DNA of 64,000 nucleotides from Scybalomonas sp905214925 (lineage in GTDB: Bacteria > Bacillota > Clostridia > Lachnospirales > Lachnospiraceae). Positions 24,904 to 34,315 of the stretch are shown piece by piece (the stretch's first letter is position 1; every line of letters begins with the position of its first letter). The stretch spans positions 1-64,000 of the forward strand of contig CAJMOB010000016.1 in assembly GCA_905214925.1 (NCBI GenBank). Direction: 5' to 3'. The translations under genes and the position numbers were made by a program. Below the pieces are notes generated by a model that was not told where the DNA came from, ran no database searches, and was given only the letters and a program-made list of their open reading frames with translations.

Positions 24904-25788
24904 ATGATGAAAAGAAAATTATTACCTGTATTTGCTCTTACAGCATCTTTAGCTTTAGGTGGAGCTTTTGCTCCATTAACAACAACTCAGGCTGCGACTA
25001 TTAAGCTAAATAAAACTGCTGTAACCATTAGCCAAGGAAAAACTTACAAATTAAAAGTAACTGGTACAAAGACAAAAGTAAAATGGACATCCAGTAACAA
25101 AAAAATAGCAACTGTAAATAGCTCTGGAACTGTTACTGCTAAAGCTGTCGGCCGTGCAACAATTACTGCTAAAGTTGGAAAGAAAAGTTTAAAATGTAAA
25201 GTAACTGTAAAATCTGTTTTCTCTCCTACACAAGCCGCCAAAAATATCAAGTATGAATTACAAGATACCGGTGATGGTGTTGTTGCTATTTTAAAAAATA
25301 ATAACAAAGAAGCAGTATCTGTCCAGGCAACTTTAGTTTACTACAATGCAAGTGGTAAAATGTTAAAAGCTTCTAATGATTTTAATTATTGTCTTGAACC
25401 TAATCAAACAGCTACTTTATATTTCATAGCTCCTTATGATTCCGATTATAATACAGTCGCTTATGACAGCTACAAATTATCATTTAATGTTGACAAATCA
25501 TATTATACAACTTATGCTGCATCAAAAATTGATGTTGTATCCAATATGGGAGCTGATAATGTAACAGCAGAAGTTATTAACAATTCTAATTCAACTTTAG
25601 AATTTATAAATCTTAGAATTGTATATTACGATGCTTCTGGACAAGCTATTGGTACCGAAGAACGTTATGCTGAATGTGAACGTCCAGGAAGTAGTGATTA
25701 TATTTCATTCTCTCTTCCATATGATGAAGACTACAATACAATACAACCAGCTTCTTATAAAATATTTGTAAACCATGCTTATAAATAA
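24904..25788 (+). CDS. Secreted BIG2-domain surface protein of the prophage
   Basis: 294 residues. Signal peptide 1-31, ending near TTQAA. Residues about 32-100 are a BIG2 Ig-like domain (VTISQGKTYKLKVTG ... VKWTSSNKKIATVNSSGTVTA). Two similar beta domains follow, about 108-200 and 203-294, each with VYYxASG, a Pro-Asn or Pro-Gly turn and PYDxDYNT, like FxLYD domains. No sortase motif or membrane anchor is seen. TATAAT at about 24855 may be its own -10. Being in the lysogeny block, it probably changes the host surface. A terminator follows. Confidence 0.8.
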   Translation: MMKRKLLPVFALTASLALGGAFAPLTTTQAATIKLNKTAVTISQGKTYKLKVTGTKTKVKWTSSNKKIATVNSSGTVTAKAVGRATITAKVGKKSLKCKVTVKSVFSPTQAAKNIKYELQDTGDGVVAILKNNNKEAVSVQATLVYYNASGKMLKASNDFNYCLEPNQTATLYFIAPYDSDYNTVAYDSYKLSFNVDKSYYTTYAASKIDVVSNMGADNVTAEVINNSNSTLEFINLRIVYYDASGQAIGTEERYAECERPGSSDYISFSLPYDEDYNTIQPASYKIFVNHAYK

Positions 25789-25799
25789 TCATTTATAAC

Positions 25800-25834
25800 A
25801 AAAAGGTCCCCTGCTACCAACAGAGAACCTTTTT
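25800..25834 (+). terminator. Terminator after the BIG2 gene
   Basis: Outer arms of 8 bp (25800-25807 and 25827-25834) and a short inner stem; the right arm contains the T-run. It separates the BIG2 gene from the integrase gene. Confidence 0.7.
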
Positions 25835-25974
25835 CCAAAGCTATATAAGTAGATGCCTACATGATATAACCTTGATTCGCACTCATATTGTATCATAACT
25901 GGCACCTGTTTGTATAGGTGTTATTTTTGTACACTTTTTTAAATAAACTGAAACAAAGGAAAGGATGATACAAT

Positions 25975-27486
25975 ATGAAACCAACCGAACAACTCCGCTC
26001 AGGAGCTTTATATATCCGCGTCAGTACAGATAAGCAAGAAGAGCTTTCTCCTGATGCACAAAAACGTCTTTTATTGGAGTATGCTAAGAAAAATAATATT
26101 CTAATTTCAAATGAATACATCTACATGGAAAATGGTATTTCTGGCCGTAAAGCCGAAAAACGCCCAGAATTTATGAAGATGATTGCCACTGCAAAATCAA
26201 AACCCAAACCTTTTGATGTGATTCTCGTTTGGAAGTTCTCCCGTTTTGCCCGCAATCAAGAAGAATCCATTGTTTACAAATCCTTATTGCGTAAACAATG
26301 TAACATAGATGTTCTTTCAGTATCAGAGCCACTTGTGGAAGGGCCTTTCGGCTCTCTTATTGAAAGAATTATTGAATGGATGGATGAATACTACTCTACT
26401 CGACTTTCTGGTGAAGTATTTCGTGGAATGACTGAAAAGGCACTGCGTGGCGGATACCAAGCTCGCCCACCTCTAGGATATCGTATAGAACGTGCTGGAG
26501 AACCGCCAGTTATTGTTGAAGAGGAAGCCAAAATTATCCGCATTATCTTCAATAAATTTGTTTATGAGTCCGCATCTTATTATACAATTGCTCGATATTT
26601 AAACTCTCTAGGCTATAAAACAAGCAGGGGAAAAGACTTCGAAAGACGCAGTATTGAATACATTTTACAGAACCCAACTTATATAGGAAAGATTCGTTGG
26701 AATCGAACAGAAAATGCGACATCGCAAATTAAACCAAAAGACGAATGGATTATTACAGACGGAACACATCCTGCTATTATTTCGGAAGAATTGTTTAATC
26801 AAGCACAAGAAATTATTAATTCAAGACGACAGCCAAAGAAAACCCGTCCTGCTGCCACTTATAAGCACTGGGCATCTGGTCTTGTAAAATGCTCTGCTTG
26901 TGGCCGTACTCTTACGATTAGCACACATTACAAAACAAAAAAAGATGGAAGTAAAGCTACTCATTACTCTTTTAATTGTTATGGATATGCCAAAGGGAAA
27001 TGCCTCATCTCCCATGCCATCTCCTCTCGTAAACTAGAAAAGGGCATCTTAGACATTTTGCATCGAGATATGAAGCTATCCGATCTTAATGGACTAGAAT
27101 TCGAATCTATGGAAACTATTCCAGCGCCCGAACCTGATGAAACATATTATATTAAAGAGAGATTAAAGGAACTAGATATAAAAGAAAAACGTATTAAAGA
27201 AGCATATCGAGAAGGAATCGATACACTAGAAGAATATAAAGAAAATAAGATGATTTTGAAAAAAGAGCGAAGTTCACTAGAAGAAACATTGACCACTTTA
27301 AAAACTACTATAAAAAAAGCTCCTGAAATTTCCTTCCAGGAACAGCTACGTTCTTTATGTGATGTATTAGAAAACGATTCTTTCTCCATCGAACAAAAGA
27401 ACCATGCTGCTACTTCTATTATTTCGCATGTTGTATTTGATAAACCAAATGATAGCTTAAAAATATACTATAAATCAATTTTTTAG
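25975..27486 (+). CDS. Large serine recombinase, prophage integrase
   Basis: 503 residues. Resolvase domain first, with catalytic Ser17 in YIRVSTDKQ and further active-site residues in VWKFSRFARNQEE. A recombinase domain follows (RPPLGYRIERAGEPPVI..., LNSLGYKTSRGKDFE). A zinc ribbon (VKCSACGRTLTIS ... CYGYAKGKC) and a C-terminal coiled coil (about 385-445) complete the usual large serine integrase design. The coiled coil controls integration against excision with a directionality factor not identified here. It would insert the phage at the SpoIID-like gene at 31.9 kb. Confidence 0.93.
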   Translation: MKPTEQLRSGALYIRVSTDKQEELSPDAQKRLLLEYAKKNNILISNEYIYMENGISGRKAEKRPEFMKMIATAKSKPKPFDVILVWKFSRFARNQEESIVYKSLLRKQCNIDVLSVSEPLVEGPFGSLIERIIEWMDEYYSTRLSGEVFRGMTEKALRGGYQARPPLGYRIERAGEPPVIVEEEAKIIRIIFNKFVYESASYYTIARYLNSLGYKTSRGKDFERRSIEYILQNPTYIGKIRWNRTENATSQIKPKDEWIITDGTHPAIISEELFNQAQEIINSRRQPKKTRPAATYKHWASGLVKCSACGRTLTISTHYKTKKDGSKATHYSFNCYGYAKGKCLISHAISSRKLEKGILDILHRDMKLSDLNGLEFESMETIPAPEPDETYYIKERLKELDIKEKRIKEAYREGIDTLEEYKENKMILKKERSSLEETLTTLKTTIKKAPEISFQEQLRSLCDVLENDSFSIEQKNHAATSIISHVVFDKPNDSLKIYYKSIF

Positions 27487-27500
27487 TATGATATTTATCT

Positions 27501-27550
27501 ATAAAGTAAAAGGCATCCTGAATACCTGTTCAGAATACCTTTTACTTTAT
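27501..27550. terminator. Bidirectional terminator between integrase and KAP genes
   Basis: Arms of 22 bases with two mismatches (27501-27522 and 27529-27550) and a 6-base loop; T-rich sequence at both ends. It separates the converging integrase and KAP genes, marking the end of the phage core and the start of the cargo. Confidence 0.8.
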
Positions 27551-27567
27551 ACGCTTCTAATGAATTG

Positions 27568-30006
27568 TTATTCTATCTTTGGTAACTTCCTAATTTCATA
27601 CACTGTAATATTGCCATTCTTATAACTCTCTTCAACTGCTCTTTTATACTCTTCTTTATCTTTCTCACTTATTTTTCTCAACCGATCAAATTCTTCTTGA
27701 TTGGAAAGTACAATTCTAGGTTCCCCAAATGTAACTTGAATTTTTTTCTCAGGTTTTCTGTTAGTTTTTTTTATAATTTCAAGATTTTTATGAATAAATT
27801 TGATAATTATATTAATCTCATCCTTTATAATTTCAAGGCACATTTCATCTTTAATTTTCTTCAACTTTTCTTCCATATGTTTAAAAACATTATTAATAAA
27901 ATACTCGCTCGTTATGCATTCTCCATTATCTAAATATTGTAACTCATGAGTGTCCATAACTCCCAAACTAGATAGTGCCCCTAAATATTTCCTCAGAAAT
28001 CTTCTATAGCTTATATGCTCATTCATATTTCCTATAATCTCTAGACTACAAAAATTTTCTAGGATATATAAATAAACTTTTTTATATTGTAGATCACAAT
28101 AATTTAAATTCTCAATATACTCAAGATCAATTTTATCCACCTTTTCATATTGCAAATAAAAATCAATAAAATCTATCCACTCTGATTCTGATGCTCCAAC
28201 TACATAGTATGCTTGAAATAAAGAAAGAAAACTTGGAACTCCTAAATAAAATATTGTATTGTTATCTCTTTTTCCAAATTCTCCATGATATATTTTATTC
28301 ATGAAATCTTGATATGCCTCTATTCTTTTTTCTTTTGATTTCTTCATAACTATATCTTTAAATAATTCTAAAACACTTTCTTGATCCGTATATTCTGATT
28401 TTCCACTACAAATCAAATTACAAAATAATCTTTCCTTCTGTTCATTTCTATTTTTCTTTTTTATATTTTCAAATGGAGCATTTAAAATATCTCTTACACT
28501 TTCTACTCTTCTATCTACATCACATTCATATCCAAATAAGACAAATAAACATAGCATGTTTTTATTATTTTCTAAATCTAAAATTTTCTGAATAAATTTT
28601 TTTGCTTCCTCCTCAGCTCCTTCTTCTTTATAGGCTTGCACGATATCCATCAATTCAATAATTGTATACTCTTTCTGCTCATATTTAAATCGAAAATTTT
28701 TTATAAGACTATATTCTTCATAGAATTGCTCATAGATTGAGTAGAAAAAATGTTTAATTAAAAAGAAAGTAATAACATCCTGCTTATTACTTCTGTATAT
28801 TTCCTTTTCTTTCAAGGCTATAACTAACTCCTCTAAGAATCGTTCTACTTTTCTAATTGATATATTTGTTATTTCCAACTGAAATTCACGTTCTAATAAT
28901 AATTCTTTAGCTATGAAATTCATATGTAATCTTCGATTTAAATACTGAAAGTCTTTGATTTCTAATATATTCTTTTGGACCTTATTTTCTTCTAGACACC
29001 TAGCTAATACATCAAAAAAATCTAAACTAGTTAATTGTACTATTAGTGGAATGTACTTTTCCAAATAATCTCTATTAAATTCTTGACTAACATTTTTTAA
29101 ATTGTGTTCATCATACTCATATATTATTTTAATTTTTTTGCTAGATAACTTTTCTGATATATCAAATATCTTCTTTATTATTTCCTCATTATTGATTCGA
29201 TCGATGTCCTCATATATTACAACAATTGTTTCATCAACAAGGTTTAATTCACGCTTAAAATCATCTAATATTTCCGAATATGATTCACACTCTCTTCCTA
29301 TAACCTGTCCTATATTATTTAATATTGAATCATTTCCAAGTATCTTTTTTAATTTTGTTGAATTCACTGAATAAATCCTATTCTTACTCAAAACTGTTTC
29401 CAATTCATTTATAAGTCTTGTTTCAATACTATCTAAATTACAAGATAATAAATCAATTTTAATGAAGGTATATTTTTTATTGATATTTTCATCTTTTAAC
29501 AACTCTTCTACTAAGAATGTTTTTCCTGAACCCCAGCTCCCCTGTATACCAACTATATTAGCATCTTCAAGATATCGTATTAATCTTTTTAGATCATCTT
29601 TTCTTTTTAAAAAAATTTTTCTATCTTTCTCTTCAGTATCACTTTGTTTTTTCTTTTCCTTTAAAAACACTGTATAGCAAAATCCCATTCCAACTAACAG
29701 ACATCCTATATATACAGTACAAAAAACATCCTCTAAATCACGTGTAAATCTATAACCATCTATATATTTCATCAATGCAAAAGTCATTATATTACATAAA
29801 CTGATGATAATAGCACCTATGTAAAAATGCATATTACCATCTTTCCTATAATTTACAAATAAAATTATCCAGATTGTAATTGCCACAATCAAATATACAT
29901 TAGTTTTTATATCGATTGAATAAAAACCCAATACTGAAAAAATAAAAACATATAATATTTTAGTAATATCTTCATTCAAACTAATTATAATACTTTTTAA
30001 CTTCAT
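27568..30006 (-). CDS. Membrane KAP-family P-loop NTPase, putative defence protein
   Basis: 812 residues from ATG 30006, chosen because GGAAGGA is 6 bases before it; the frame is open 38 codons further. Four hydrophobic segments occupy about 17-115. A P-loop domain follows: Walker A GIQGSWGSGKTF (about 153-164) and Walker B IVVIYEDIDRI (about 261-272), as in KAP NTPases, which include the F plasmid phage exclusion protein PifA. The last 450 residues are helical and unrecognised. It follows the SIR2 gene by 181 bp and is equally AT-rich. A joint defence role is inference. Confidence 0.75.
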   Translation of the reverse strand: MKLKSIIISLNEDITKILYVFIFSVLGFYSIDIKTNVYLIVAITIWIILFVNYRKDGNMHFYIGAIIISLCNIMTFALMKYIDGYRFTRDLEDVFCTVYIGCLLVGMGFCYTVFLKEKKKQSDTEEKDRKIFLKRKDDLKRLIRYLEDANIVGIQGSWGSGKTFLVEELLKDENINKKYTFIKIDLLSCNLDSIETRLINELETVLSKNRIYSVNSTKLKKILGNDSILNNIGQVIGRECESYSEILDDFKRELNLVDETIVVIYEDIDRINNEEIIKKIFDISEKLSSKKIKIIYEYDEHNLKNVSQEFNRDYLEKYIPLIVQLTSLDFFDVLARCLEENKVQKNILEIKDFQYLNRRLHMNFIAKELLLEREFQLEITNISIRKVERFLEELVIALKEKEIYRSNKQDVITFFLIKHFFYSIYEQFYEEYSLIKNFRFKYEQKEYTIIELMDIVQAYKEEGAEEEAKKFIQKILDLENNKNMLCLFVLFGYECDVDRRVESVRDILNAPFENIKKKNRNEQKERLFCNLICSGKSEYTDQESVLELFKDIVMKKSKEKRIEAYQDFMNKIYHGEFGKRDNNTIFYLGVPSFLSLFQAYYVVGASESEWIDFIDFYLQYEKVDKIDLEYIENLNYCDLQYKKVYLYILENFCSLEIIGNMNEHISYRRFLRKYLGALSSLGVMDTHELQYLDNGECITSEYFINNVFKHMEEKLKKIKDEMCLEIIKDEINIIIKFIHKNLEIIKKTNRKPEKKIQVTFGEPRIVLSNQEEFDRLRKISEKDKEEYKRAVEESYKNGNITVYEIRKLPKIE

Positions 30007-30060
30007 TTTCATTCCTTCCGTAGTATCCCTAAACTTTTTTATATTTTTTTTACATATATC

Positions 30061-30088
30061 TTGATTTTTTATATCTATTTGGTATAAT
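30061..30088 (+). promoter_or_regulatory. Promoter of a small RNA between SIR2 and KAP genes
   Basis: TTGATT at 30061-30066 and TATAAT at 30083-30088, spacing 16 bp, on the plus strand, opposite to both neighbouring genes. It is placed to read the hairpin unit ending at 30189. Confidence 0.55.
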
Positions 30089-30094
30089 GATGAT

Positions 30095-30189
30095 GTAACA
30101 TGAATATAATAAAAGTACAAGGTATATGAACCTTTTGGATTGTTTTTCTATGAAAAATATGAAAAAGGGGGATTGTACCTTCTTTTTTT
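30095..30189 (+). ncRNA. Candidate antisense RNA in the defence locus
   Basis: The unit ends with nested stems: 30119-30124 with 30176-30181, 30131-30136 with 30163-30168, and 30143-30148 with 30152-30157, followed by seven T. It looks like a structured RNA with its own terminator. It is complementary to the KAP mRNA leader and reaches the SIR2 stop. A short reading frame from 30126 overlaps it but lacks a ribosome binding site. Transcript not observed. Confidence 0.5.
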
Positions 30190-31807
30190 ATTCATGTAAA
30201 AAATATTTTTTAAAATCATATATCGCAATTAACTTTCTAAAATGTGATATATGTTTTTTAAATTCTTCTGTTCCAAAATATTTTTTTATATATATTTCAA
30301 AATCATCGATTGGAATTGCCTCTGCAAATTTCTTGATATGAGCAACTTGTTTTGGAATATGATTTGGATATGCTATTTCTATATCTGCAATACAGCCAAA
30401 CTCTATTTTATCTTTCAAATAACTCTTCTTTTCTGATTCTGACGGTTCACAATCTTTATAAGTTTTAATAATATTATAATTATCAGGAATTTTTTCTAAC
30501 GGATATTTTAATTTATCAATATATTTATATATTGGCAATATAGTGGCTCCTGAACGTGCTCGAATTGCTTTAAATGTTTTCTCTATTAATTGAGGATTAA
30601 CTAAGTATGGTTTATTATCCAATAAAATATCTTCTAATATTTCATCTATATTAAAATAACTAAATCCAATATTGGTTACCATATCAGATTGTCCAATAAA
30701 AATTGCAACTTTTTCATCATCAATATCTGGACTATCAATATCACCAAATAAAATCGTATTTGTTGCTTCTGCTGAATATACATATTTACACACCATATCC
30801 TGCAACTTTCGTGCTAATTTAATCGGCATTGAACTTTTTATTTCGGATAATGCATCATATACAAGACTATAATCATTTAATGAAAATTCATTAATCTCTA
30901 TAAAATTATTTCCAAATTCAATTTTATTTTTTCTATACTCCTCTTCCGCTCCAAATGCAGGCGATATAAATATAAAATTATTTTTTATTTTTTCTAACTG
31001 CTTGGATGTAAGACATTCTGCAATTTCTCTTAATAATTTTCTAATATTAATATCTCCTAGTCCATATCCAATAAATATAATAGGATGTTCTACAAATATG
31101 GTTAATAGTTTAGCAGATAGATATTTTAACTTTTTATCAAAATTTTCATAATCCTCTTCTGTTAATACAATAGAGTTTGGATCGGTACAGCATCCATGAA
31201 TTTTAAACATCTCAAAAATATTTAATGTGCTTGCTACCAATAAACTATCTTGTCCTATTAATGTAGAAAACTCTGTAAATATATTCTCCAGAACTGTATC
31301 ATAGTTCGTTGTAATGATTCCAGCTAGTTTATTTTGATTTTTTATCAAACATTCTAATTCTCTATAATCATCCTTTTCAGGCTTCAGTTCTACCTCTTTT
31401 AATTTCTGTGCCACAAAATATTTAAACGGATTATAATTATGCTCAATAATCTCCTCATTTTCTTTATCTGTAAAATTTTTATTTTCAAATTCAAAAGAAT
31501 CATAATACGCTGAACAAAATTGCTCTTCTATTTTGGATGCTAAAATAGGATTCACATAATACTTCTTTTCTTCTAAAACTAAATCATCATGCTCTCTATC
31601 CACCTTCCTTTCTATTCCTTGCTTTATTTTCTTATAATCTCTATCTTTTTTATCTGGATTCACAATTTTCCAGATATCAAATAACAATCCATCCCAACTT
31701 GGAGCATTTGCGTATCTCATAGATAAACCAGTACCTACAAAGAGATATGGCAATTGCTGAAAAGATGCAATCATATTTTTCAGTTCCTCATTAATATACT
31801 CTTTCAC
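30188..31807 (-). CDS. SIR2-family protein, putative NAD-consuming defence effector
   Basis: 539 residues from GTG 31807, with GGAGG in front. N-terminal SIR2 fold: FVGTGLSMRY (23-32), TTNYDTVLE (166-174) with the catalytic-type Asn168, KIHG with His204, and IGYGLGDINIRKLL (246-259). The C-terminal 230 residues are unrecognised and may sense phage or bind the partner. Bacterial SIR2 proteins of this kind (ThsA, DSR types) destroy NAD during infection. Its promoter region lies directly at the prophage end and has the perfect palindrome TATAGTATACTATA (31836-31849). Gene pairing with KAP suggests one system. Confidence 0.82.
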   Translation of the reverse strand: MKEYINEELKNMIASFQQLPYLFVGTGLSMRYANAPSWDGLLFDIWKIVNPDKKDRDYKKIKQGIERKVDREHDDLVLEEKKYYVNPILASKIEEQFCSAYYDSFEFENKNFTDKENEEIIEHNYNPFKYFVAQKLKEVELKPEKDDYRELECLIKNQNKLAGIITTNYDTVLENIFTEFSTLIGQDSLLVASTLNIFEMFKIHGCCTDPNSIVLTEEDYENFDKKLKYLSAKLLTIFVEHPIIFIGYGLGDINIRKLLREIAECLTSKQLEKIKNNFIFISPAFGAEEEYRKNKIEFGNNFIEINEFSLNDYSLVYDALSEIKSSMPIKLARKLQDMVCKYVYSAEATNTILFGDIDSPDIDDEKVAIFIGQSDMVTNIGFSYFNIDEILEDILLDNKPYLVNPQLIEKTFKAIRARSGATILPIYKYIDKLKYPLEKIPDNYNIIKTYKDCEPSESEKKSYLKDKIEFGCIADIEIAYPNHIPKQVAHIKKFAEAIPIDDFEIYIKKYFGTEEFKKHISHFRKLIAIYDFKKYFLHE

Positions 31808-31889
31808 TACTTTTCCTCCATGCTGTATTTTAAAATATAGTATACTATAAAACCAAAGAGAACTCTAGTACTCTTTACTTTATTATATT

Positions 31890-31925
31890 ATCTTAGGATA
31901 TCTCTGTTATTGCCTCTTGGTTGAC
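31890..31925. other. Right prophage junction (attR region)
   Basis: Plus-strand sequence becomes host-like coding sequence here: from about 31921 it matches the SpoIID motif, and the same frame meets a stop at 31894-31896. The exact crossover cannot be set because the left end is outside the window. No tRNA gene is involved; serine integrases often use protein-coding targets. Confidence 0.65.
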
Positions 31926-32310
31926 ACAGTGGGGAAGTAAACACTTAGGGGATCAAGGTTACACTCCTATTGAGATCCTCCGCTATTATTACGGTGATAA
32001 TATGTATATTAATACTGCCGAGGAAATCTCTGGCATTCCATCTTCTTGGCCTGGATACGATTTGACAGTTGGCTCTAGCGGACAAAAAGTACGTCAACTT
32101 CAAGAGCAATTAAATCGCATCGCAAGGGCATATCCATCCCTTCCTACCATTCCAGAAGATGGTATCTTTGGCTCACGAACAGCCGATGCTGTACGCCAAT
32201 TCCAAAGTGTCTTTGGACTTCCAGAAACAGGAATTGTTGATTATCCAACTTGGTATAAGATCAGTGACATCTATGTAGGTGTCAGCCGTATCGCTGAACT
32301 ATATCAATAA
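31897..32310 (+). pseudogene. 3' fragment of SpoIID-like/peptidoglycan-binding gene, split by the prophage
   Basis: The fragment begins at the end of a SpoIID/LytB domain: TQWGSKHLGDQGYTPIEILR, then YYYGDNMY; in intact relatives this follows GHGVGM. A PG_binding_1 domain follows (DLTVGSSGQKVRQLQEQLNR ... DGIFGSRTADAVRQFQ), then a short conserved end. A TTG at 31921 could start translation but has no ribosome binding site. The N-terminal part should lie left of the prophage. The intact protein probably acts on peptidoglycan, perhaps in sporulation. Confidence 0.8.
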
Positions 32311-32323
32311 AAAATTTTATTAT

Positions 32324-32362
32324 AAACGCTGAGCAGCTTGTAAGTTATGTCTCTCAGCGTTT
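32324..32362 (+). terminator. Terminator of the split peptidoglycan gene
   Basis: Perfect 10-bp arms (32324-32333 and 32353-32362) followed by a T-rich run. It ends the host gene unit next to the prophage. Confidence 0.8.
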
Positions 32363-32929
32363 ATATTTTTATATTTTTCTTTTATTTACGACATATTATC
32401 TGTTTATTATTTATATTTATACATATTATTCATTTATTTAAATTTTATTATATAATCGAGAGATATTTTCAATAAAATACTTGTATTTTTATTCTCTTTA
32501 TAGTATACTATTAACAATTCCAATAACAAATTGAATTTTTCTTCTGTCATTATAGACATATTATCGAAGAATCAAATCAACGATATTGGTTATTTAAGAA
32601 AAACAATCTTTCAAATACTTTTGCCTACATATATAATTTTGTGAATCCGCTATACTAGATAAGAAACTTCTATGATTCCTTAATGATCTATCATTTTTTA
32701 ACGAGTCATGCTCTATCCTTTCTAGTATGTTATCACAATCTATTTTTTATTTATGAGTAGATTAAGCTATAAATACTTCTGTTTTTATAGTATCTACTAC
32801 TAGTGTAAGAAATGATACTTTCATTTCTTATGTTTCTTAAACTCTGTAACAACAACACTTTTGGTGAAAATATTTTGGATTGTTTTTCTTTAAATAGTAC
32901 GCTTTTTATCTTAAAGGAGGTATTTATTT
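32363..32929. other. 567-bp AT-rich region without genes
   Basis: Very AT-rich, no convincing reading frame on either strand and no clear riboswitch. It holds the promoter of the alcohol dehydrogenase gene, which I cannot fix; no clear Rex-type palindrome was found. Confidence 0.6.
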
Positions 32930-34108
32930 ATGATGCGATTTACATTGCCAAGAGATATTTACTATGGAGAAAATTCCCTTGATGTTTTAAAAACATTAAA
33001 AGGAAAAAAGGCGATTTTAGTTATTGGTGGAGGTTCATTAAAACGCTTTGGTTTTGTGGACCAAGTGTTAGACAACTTAAAAGAGGCTGGTATTGAAACG
33101 AAACTCTTTGAAGGAGTAGAACCCGATCCTTCTGTCGAAACAGTAATGAAGGGCGCAAAAGCGATGCAAGAGTTTGAACCAGATTGGATTATTGCCATGG
33201 GTGGTGGCTCTCCTATTGATGCTGCAAAAGCGATGTGGGTATTTTATGAATATCCAGATACTTCTTTTGAAGATCTCATCACACCTTTTAGTTTTCCAGA
33301 ACTTCGTAAGAAAGCAAAATTCCTTGCCATCTCTTCTACTTCTGGAACAGCAACAGAAGTAACCGCCTTTTCCGTTATTACCGATTATAATAAGGGAATT
33401 AAATATCCTTTAGCTGACTTTAATATCACTCCTGATGTGGCGATTGTAGATCCTGCATTGGCAGAAAAAATGCCTCAGCAACTGACTGCTTATACAGGTA
33501 TGGATGCTCTCACTCATGCAATTGAGGCCTATGTCTCAACTCTTAATAGTCCTTTTACGGATCCTTTAGCAATAAAAGCGATCCAAATGGTAGATGAGTA
33601 TCTTTTAAAATCCTATGATGGAGATATGGCATCTCGCGATGAAATGCACTATGGTCAATGTCTTGCAGGTATGGCTTTTTCCAATGCACTCCTTGGCATC
33701 GTCCACTCTATGGCACATAAAACTGGTGCAGCTTTTAGCACAGGACATATTACTCACGGTCTTGCAAATGCAATGTACTTGCCTTATGTCATTCAATATA
33801 ATGCAAAAGTACCAGAAACTGCTAATCGCTATGCCGATATCGCCCGTTCCATCGGCATTTCAGGGACAACCGAAGAATGTGTAAAAAAACTTTGTGAAAA
33901 AATTGTAGAAATGAACCATTATATGAAAATACCAAATACATTACAAGAATTCGGTATCATTGAAGACGAATTTAAAGAAAAAATTGCTACCATTTCAGAA
34001 AATGCAGTAGCCGATGCTTGTACCGGATCCAATCCTAGACCAATCGATCCTAAGACAATGGAACGTCTCTTTACTTGCATCTACTACGGAAATTCTGTTG
34101 AATTTTAA
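32930..34108 (+). CDS. Iron-containing alcohol dehydrogenase
   Basis: 392 residues. NAD(P)-binding motif VIGGGSLKRFG (36-46) and GGGSPIDAAKAM, then the iron-binding set: Asp near LADFNITPDV, His in GMDALTHAIEAY, and two further His in IVHSMAHKTGAAF and FSTGHITHGLAN. It reduces aldehydes to alcohols (ethanol or butanol) to reoxidise NAD(P)H in fermentation. Ribosome binding site AAAGGAGG; a second ATG directly follows the first. Single gene with its own terminator. Confidence 0.9.
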   Translation: MMRFTLPRDIYYGENSLDVLKTLKGKKAILVIGGGSLKRFGFVDQVLDNLKEAGIETKLFEGVEPDPSVETVMKGAKAMQEFEPDWIIAMGGGSPIDAAKAMWVFYEYPDTSFEDLITPFSFPELRKKAKFLAISSTSGTATEVTAFSVITDYNKGIKYPLADFNITPDVAIVDPALAEKMPQQLTAYTGMDALTHAIEAYVSTLNSPFTDPLAIKAIQMVDEYLLKSYDGDMASRDEMHYGQCLAGMAFSNALLGIVHSMAHKTGAAFSTGHITHGLANAMYLPYVIQYNAKVPETANRYADIARSIGISGTTEECVKKLCEKIVEMNHYMKIPNTLQEFGIIEDEFKEKIATISENAVADACTGSNPRPIDPKTMERLFTCIYYGNSVEF

Positions 34109-34128
34109 TATTTATTAGAAATTTTTTA

Positions 34129-34223
34129 AGGGCTGTTGTACAATCAGTGGTATCTATAAGATGATAATATTGATAACTTCTATTATCTCTTCTTACCGAT
34201 TTTTTAGATTATACAACAGCCCT
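34129..34223 (+). terminator. Long-spacer inverted repeat/terminator after the dehydrogenase
   Basis: Perfect 12-bp arms at 34129-34140 and 34212-34223 enclose 71 bases; a T-rich run follows. It probably terminates transcription between the converging genes. The long loop is unusual. Confidence 0.6.
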
Positions 34224-34315
34224 ATATTTTTATACTTTATTTATACGAAGGAAACTCGCATGATGCGTTTCTTATCGTTATTTTATGTACGAATATACTC
34301 TTTGTATTTTTAACA

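Noticed and set aside
30126..30341. 71-codon plus-strand frame across the SIR2/KAP gap
   Set aside because: No ribosome binding site, mostly opposite the SIR2 gene; the region is better explained by the hairpin RNA.
31880..31930. tRNA gene as prophage attachment site
   Set aside because: No tRNA is present; the sequence is the coding part of a SpoIID-like gene.
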